Of a DNA stretch of 8,027 bases, positions 5,738 to 8,027 are shown piece by piece. The stretch spans positions 1-8,027 of the forward strand of contig CACXEL010000130.1 in assembly GCA_902766655.1 (NCBI GenBank), in the 5' to 3' direction. A program made the translations under genes and the position numbers. The notes beneath the pieces were generated by a model. The model made no database searches, had not been told where the DNA came from, and worked only from the letters and a program-made list of their open reading frames with translations. How positions within the stretch are numbered: position 1 is the stretch's first letter; each line of letters starts with the position of its first letter. The DNA is from an uncultured Lachnospiraceae bacterium (GTDB lineage: Bacteria; Bacillota; Clostridia; Lachnospirales; Lachnospiraceae).

Positions 5738-5764
5738 AAGCCCCGGGCTGCAGCCCGGGGCTTT
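5738..5764. terminator. Bidirectional terminator (perfect palindrome)
   Basis: The 26 bases 5738-5763 are a perfect palindrome centred on CTGCAG. It forms an 11-bp stem with a four-base loop, flanked by T-rich sequence when read from either strand (TTTGTCATTATTT on plus; ATTTTATTACT on minus). It lies between the convergent MntP-family and tetR-type genes and should serve both. Confidence 0.88.
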
Positions 5765-5779
5765 GTCATTATTTAGCCG

Positions 5780-6364
5780 CTACGTGTTGTTGAAATCGGG
5801 CGCGTTGGGAAGGTCCCGAATGGAGTGAGTGAGGAGGAAGAGCGCGGCGTCCGCAAAATCATCGGCGGAGCAGTTGATCCGCTTGAGGATCCAGTCCTCG
5901 GTGATGTTGACCATGCCGTAGCTGTAGTAGCTGGCGGCCATTTCCTTGGTGAGCGCCGGTGTGCCGGCGCCGGGCATTTTGACGGCATAGGTCTCGGCGA
6001 AGACCATAAAACGCTGGTAGAGATAGCGGGTCAGAACGTTCAGGAAGGAGTTGGGATTCTCCTCCATCATGCAGCAGCGGCGGTAGAAGGCCCTGTCCAT
6101 ATCAATGGCATGGAAAAAGAGGAGGCACGCATCACGCTCCCTGCGCTCCTCCAGTAGGGCATCGACCTGATCGGTGACCTCGGTCCGGAAGATCCATTCC
6201 ACCACCTCGTACTTGTCCTGGAAATGCTTGTAGAAGGTGGGGCGGATGAGACCGGCCTCTCCGGTGATCATCTTGATGGTGATTTTGTCAAAGGGAGTGG
6301 TCTGGAGAAGCTTTTTGAAGCATTCGGCCAGCAGTTCCTTTGTCAGATCTCTTTTCGTTTCCAT
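5780..6364 (-). CDS. TetR/AcrR-family transcriptional regulator
   Basis: This 194-residue cytoplasmic DNA-binding protein has a TetR-type N-terminal domain, about residues 7-55. It contains KITIKMITGEAGLIRPTFYK (27-46), where the second helix and the recognition helix around LIRPTFYKHF form the helix-turn-helix, followed by DKYEVVEWIF. The rest (about 60-185) is the variable ligand-binding and dimerisation domain and gives no ligand clue; it recalls the DhaS-like branch of small TetR proteins. No ribosome binding site precedes the ATG. The -10 box ends only 7 bases before it, so the mRNA is probably leaderless. An inverted repeat spans the -10 box and the start codon, which suggests self-repression. 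No divergent partner gene is recognisable immediately next to it, so the regulon is unknown. Confidence 0.9.
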   Translation of the reverse strand: METKRDLTKELLAECFKKLLQTTPFDKITIKMITGEAGLIRPTFYKHFQDKYEVVEWIFRTEVTDQVDALLEERRERDACLLFFHAIDMDRAFYRRCCMMEENPNSFLNVLTRYLYQRFMVFAETYAVKMPGAGTPALTKEMAASYYSYGMVNITEDWILKRINCSADDFADAALFLLTHSIRDLPNAPDFNNT

Positions 6365-6382
6365 GGTCGCTATTATACCATG
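6362..6382. promoter_or_regulatory. Inverted repeat, likely TetR-type operator
   Basis: CATGGT (6362-6367) and ACCATG (6377-6382) are perfect inverted half-sites separated by nine bases. The 21-base site covers the -10 box and the start codon of the minus-strand regulator. TetR-family proteins commonly bind such palindromes in their own promoters; binding here is inferred. Confidence 0.5.
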
Positions 6383-6401
6383 AAAAACATCGCTTCAGCA
6401 A
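6372..6401 (-). promoter_or_regulatory. Promoter of the TetR-family gene (extended -10)
   Basis: On the minus strand the -10 box TATAAT (6372-6377) is preceded by TGG, forming an extended -10, with a -35 box TTGCTG (6396-6401) at an 18-base spacing. The start of transcription is expected at or within a few bases of the A of the ATG at 6364. Confidence 0.7.
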
Positions 6402-6559
6402 CTGATAGAGGAATATATGTGGGTGAGGTAAAGCGACATCCGATGTATGGGACCGGCGTGGTCTTCCGGGCGATGACGGCCTGATTATGAACGTTTTATG
6501 ATTTGATTAGGGAAATAAAGTACAGACAGAGCGGAAATTACACCATTTTTTGGGGAAAT
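6402..6559. other. Intergenic stretch between the divergent tetR-type and CwlO-like genes
   Basis: I see no convincing gene or structured element here. A 34-codon open frame (6380-6484) has no ribosome binding site. The right part becomes AT-rich towards the WalR-like box. Confidence 0.55.
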
Positions 6560-6576
6560 TGTAATATAATTGTAAT
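6560..6576 (+). promoter_or_regulatory. WalR-type box (TGTAAT-N5-TGTAAT)
   Basis: Two exact direct repeats TGTAAT (6560-6565 and 6571-6576), separated by five bases, match the published WalR (YycF) consensus TGTWAH-N5-TGTWAH. The site ends 16 bases before the -35 box of a CwlO/PcsB-like gene, a classic WalRK target type. The area is AT-rich, so a chance match is possible, and no walR gene is in the window. Confidence 0.5.
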
Positions 6577-6592
6577 AAATCGTCCTTCCGAC

Positions 6593-6621
6593 TTGATTTT
6601 CGGTTGTGTCTATGGTATAGT
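6593..6621 (+). promoter_or_regulatory. Promoter of the CwlO/PcsB-like gene
   Basis: A -35 box TTGATT (6593-6598), a 17-base spacer and a -10 box TATAGT (6616-6621) preceded by TGG (extended -10) form a strong candidate. The start is expected near 6628, giving a leader of about 65 bases. Confidence 0.8.
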
Positions 6622-6625
6622 ACGT

Positions 6626-6668
6626 TTCGTTAGTGAAAATGTTAAGGGTTTTTTAACACTTTTACGAA
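6626..6668 (+). other. Stem-loop at the predicted 5' end of the CwlO-like mRNA
   Basis: TTCGT (6626-6630) pairs with ACGAA (6664-6668), and AAAATGTTAA (6636-6645) pairs with TTAACACTTTT (6653-6663) with one bulged C; bases 6631-6635 bulge on the 5' side. It starts at the predicted transcription start and ends 14 bases before the GAGG ribosome binding site. A hairpin here could protect the mRNA from 5' decay. Confidence 0.45.
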
Positions 6669-6692
6669 TGTCAAAAATTTTCGAGGTGTTTT

Positions 6693-8027
6693 ATGAAGAA
6701 AAGATTACTCACCCTCTTGTTTGCCGGCGTTCTGGCCTTCACATCGGTGGCTCCCGCCATGGCTGACGAGGAGAGCGAACTGAGAGAACAGAAAGCACAG
6801 GCCGAAGTTGAACTGACTACAACGCAGGAATCCCTGAACACTCTGGCTACCCAGCAGAGAGAGATCCAGGAGCAGATCAGCGATATCAACGCGGATCTCG
6901 TGGATCTTCTGGTCCAGATCGAGCAGGCTGAGAAAGATATCGATACCACCAAGGGCCTGATCAGCGACACTGAAGCCGACATTGAGGTCACCAAGGAAGA
7001 CCTCTCCGGCGCGGAGGGCCAGAGGGACAAGCAGTACGAGGATATGAAAAAGCGTATCCAGTACATCTATGAGAACGGCGGAGATACCGGCTGGGCCGTC
7101 ATGATCCTCTCTTCCGACGATCTGACGTCCTTCATGAACAAGGCCGAGTACGCTAGCGAGCTTCATGAAGCTGACCGTGCTGCTTTCCAGGCCTATGTTG
7201 AGACAGTCAACCAGATCGAGGAACTCAAGGAGGATCTGGAATCCAAGAAATCCGATCTTGAGGACCAGGAGGCCTCCCTGGAAGCCCAGCAGGCTTCCCT
7301 TGAGGAGCAGCAGGGCGAGCTCGAAGTCGAGCTCGAGAACAAGAAGGCCAACGAAGAGGATTATGAAGAGCAGATCGCGATCGCTACCGAGCAGGCCAAG
7401 CAGATCAGCGAGCTGATCTCCCAGCAGCAGGAGCGTCTCAACGAGATCTCAGCCGACAAGCAGGCTGCCGCCGAGGCCGCAGCTGCCGCAGCTGCCGCCA
7501 AGGCTGTCGCCGACAGAGCTGCCAGCGCCGCGGAGAACGCTTCCGCCTCTGCCGCCCGCGATGCCGCCAACAAGGCCTGGGCCGCCGTCGATGACGCCGT
7601 AGCCGCCCAGAAGAAGGCCGAGCGCGCCGCCGAGAATTCCGGCAGTGACGCCGCCAAGGCCGCCGCTGCTGAGGCCAAGGCCGCCGCAGACGCCGCTCGG
7701 GCCGCTGCTGCCGAGGCCGAGGAGAGAGCCGATGCCGCTGAGGCCGAGGAAGCCCGCCTGGCCGCCGAAGCCGAGGCCGCGAGACGTGCCGCCGAGGAAG
7801 CCGAGCGCATCGCCGCTGAGGAAGCTGCCCGTGAGGAAGCTGAGCGTCAGGCCCGTGAGGAGGCTGAGCGCCAGGAAGCCGAGCGCCAGGCCCGCGAGGA
7901 AGCTGAGCGCCAGGCCCGCGAGGAGGCTGAGCGCCAGGCCCGCGAGGAGGCCGAGCGTCAGGCTGCCGAGGCTGTCAACGTCTCCACCGATGACGGTGAC
8001 GACGGTGACGACAATTATGATGACGAC
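6693..8027 (+). CDS. Secreted CwlO/PcsB-like coiled-coil protein, probable peptidoglycan hydrolase (3' end outside window)
   Basis: The open frame starts at ATG 6693 (GAGG at 6683-6686, 6 bases upstream) and runs unbroken off the right edge, giving 445 codons. Residues 1-24 are a signal peptide with a likely cut after APAMA. Residues about 26-112 form a Glu/Gln-rich coiled coil. Residues about 115-175 (KKRIQYIYENGGDTGWAVMI, then ILSSDDLTSF) strongly resemble the PcsB/CwlO N-terminal domain, which FtsEX is known to engage in other Bacillota. A second coil covers about 176-255. An Ala-rich region (256-345) leads into an Arg/Glu/Ala helix (345-425) with octad repeats, then an Asp-rich stretch (433 onward). 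The catalytic domain, expected to be NlpC/P60 or CHAP, would lie beyond the window, so hydrolase activity is inferred. The WalR-type box upstream agrees with a cell-wall role. Confidence 0.85.
   Translation, partial: MKKRLLTLLFAGVLAFTSVAPAMADEESELREQKAQAEVELTTTQESLNTLATQQREIQEQISDINADLVDLLVQIEQAEKDIDTTKGLISDTEADIEVTKEDLSGAEGQRDKQYEDMKKRIQYIYENGGDTGWAVMILSSDDLTSFMNKAEYASELHEADRAAFQAYVETVNQIEELKEDLESKKSDLEDQEASLEAQQASLEEQQGELEVELENKKANEEDYEEQIAIATEQAKQISELISQQQERLNEISADKQAAAEAAAAAAAAKAVADRAASAAENASASAARDAANKAWAAVDDAVAAQKKAERAAENSGSDAAKAAAAEAKAAADAARAAAAEAEERADAAEAEEARLAAEAEAARRAAEEAERIAAEEAAREEAERQAREEAERQEAERQAREEAERQAREEAERQAREEAERQAAEAVNVSTDDGDDGDDNYDDD
7830..7964 (+). repeat. Tandem octad repeat REEAERQA within the CwlO-like gene
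   Basis: Residues 380-424 contain five copies of an eight-residue unit REEAERQA (the second ends in E) and one five-residue partial copy AERQA. The DNA units are 24 bases long with a few synonymous differences, suggesting recent expansion by slippage or unequal crossing over. The pattern of E and R spaced 3-4 apart is typical of a rigid single alpha-helix. Confidence 0.88.

Noticed and set aside
6380..6484. A 34-codon plus-strand open frame divergent from the tetR-type gene
   Set aside because: It has no ribosome binding site, no recognisable motif, and its ATG is part of the inverted repeat that serves the minus-strand promoter.
7361..7810. A 149-codon Ala/Ser-rich minus-strand open frame
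   Set aside because: It is produced by the Ala-codon-rich stalk of the CwlO-like gene read backwards.
7830..7964. A CRISPR-like array in the 24-base repeats
   Set aside because: The units are contiguous, in frame, coding and without spacers; they are protein repeats.

Overview
The window looks like a chromosomal stretch from a GC-rich member of the Bacillota, most likely class Clostridia and possibly Lachnospiraceae. This is inference: strong AAGGAG/GGAGG ribosome binding sites, AT-rich sigma-A-type promoters between GC-rich genes, short rho-independent terminators, and protein types common in that group. I see no insertion sequence, phage gene, CRISPR array or other sign of recent transfer.

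Layout. (1) A minus-strand tRNA-Val(GAC) at the left edge is followed by a plus-strand operon of two genes. The first is a membrane-anchored glycerophosphodiester phosphodiesterase fused in frame to an acylphosphatase. The second is a PAP2-like membrane phosphatase with a strong terminator. (2) A minus-strand tRNA-Val(CAC) follows, with its own promoter and terminator. (3) A two-domain PPK2-type polyphosphate:AMP phosphotransferase has its own promoter and terminator. (4) rpiB comes next, apparently started from a promoter placed against the preceding terminator. (5) An MntP-family membrane protein faces a minus-strand TetR-family regulator across a perfect-palindrome bidirectional terminator. 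(6) At the right edge is the first 445 codons of a secreted CwlO/PcsB-like coiled-coil protein. It has a clear promoter, an upstream site matching the WalR consensus, and a stem-loop at the predicted 5' end of its mRNA.

How the genes fit together. The left half is rich in phosphate-ester chemistry (GDPD, acylphosphatase, PAP2 phosphatase, polyphosphate-driven AMP phosphorylation), but each block has its own promoter and terminator, so a joint pathway is only a suggestion. The right half holds sugar-phosphate isomerisation, probable metal efflux, a regulator of unknown target, and a cell-wall gene.

Most notable observations: the GDPD-acylphosphatase fusion with a strong internal ribosome binding site; the likely leaderless and self-regulated tetR gene, with an inverted repeat spanning its -10 box and start codon; the WalR-type box before the CwlO-like gene; the promoter nested against the terminator before rpiB; and the unequal Walker A motifs of the two PPK2 domains. 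I found no clearly new multi-gene system.
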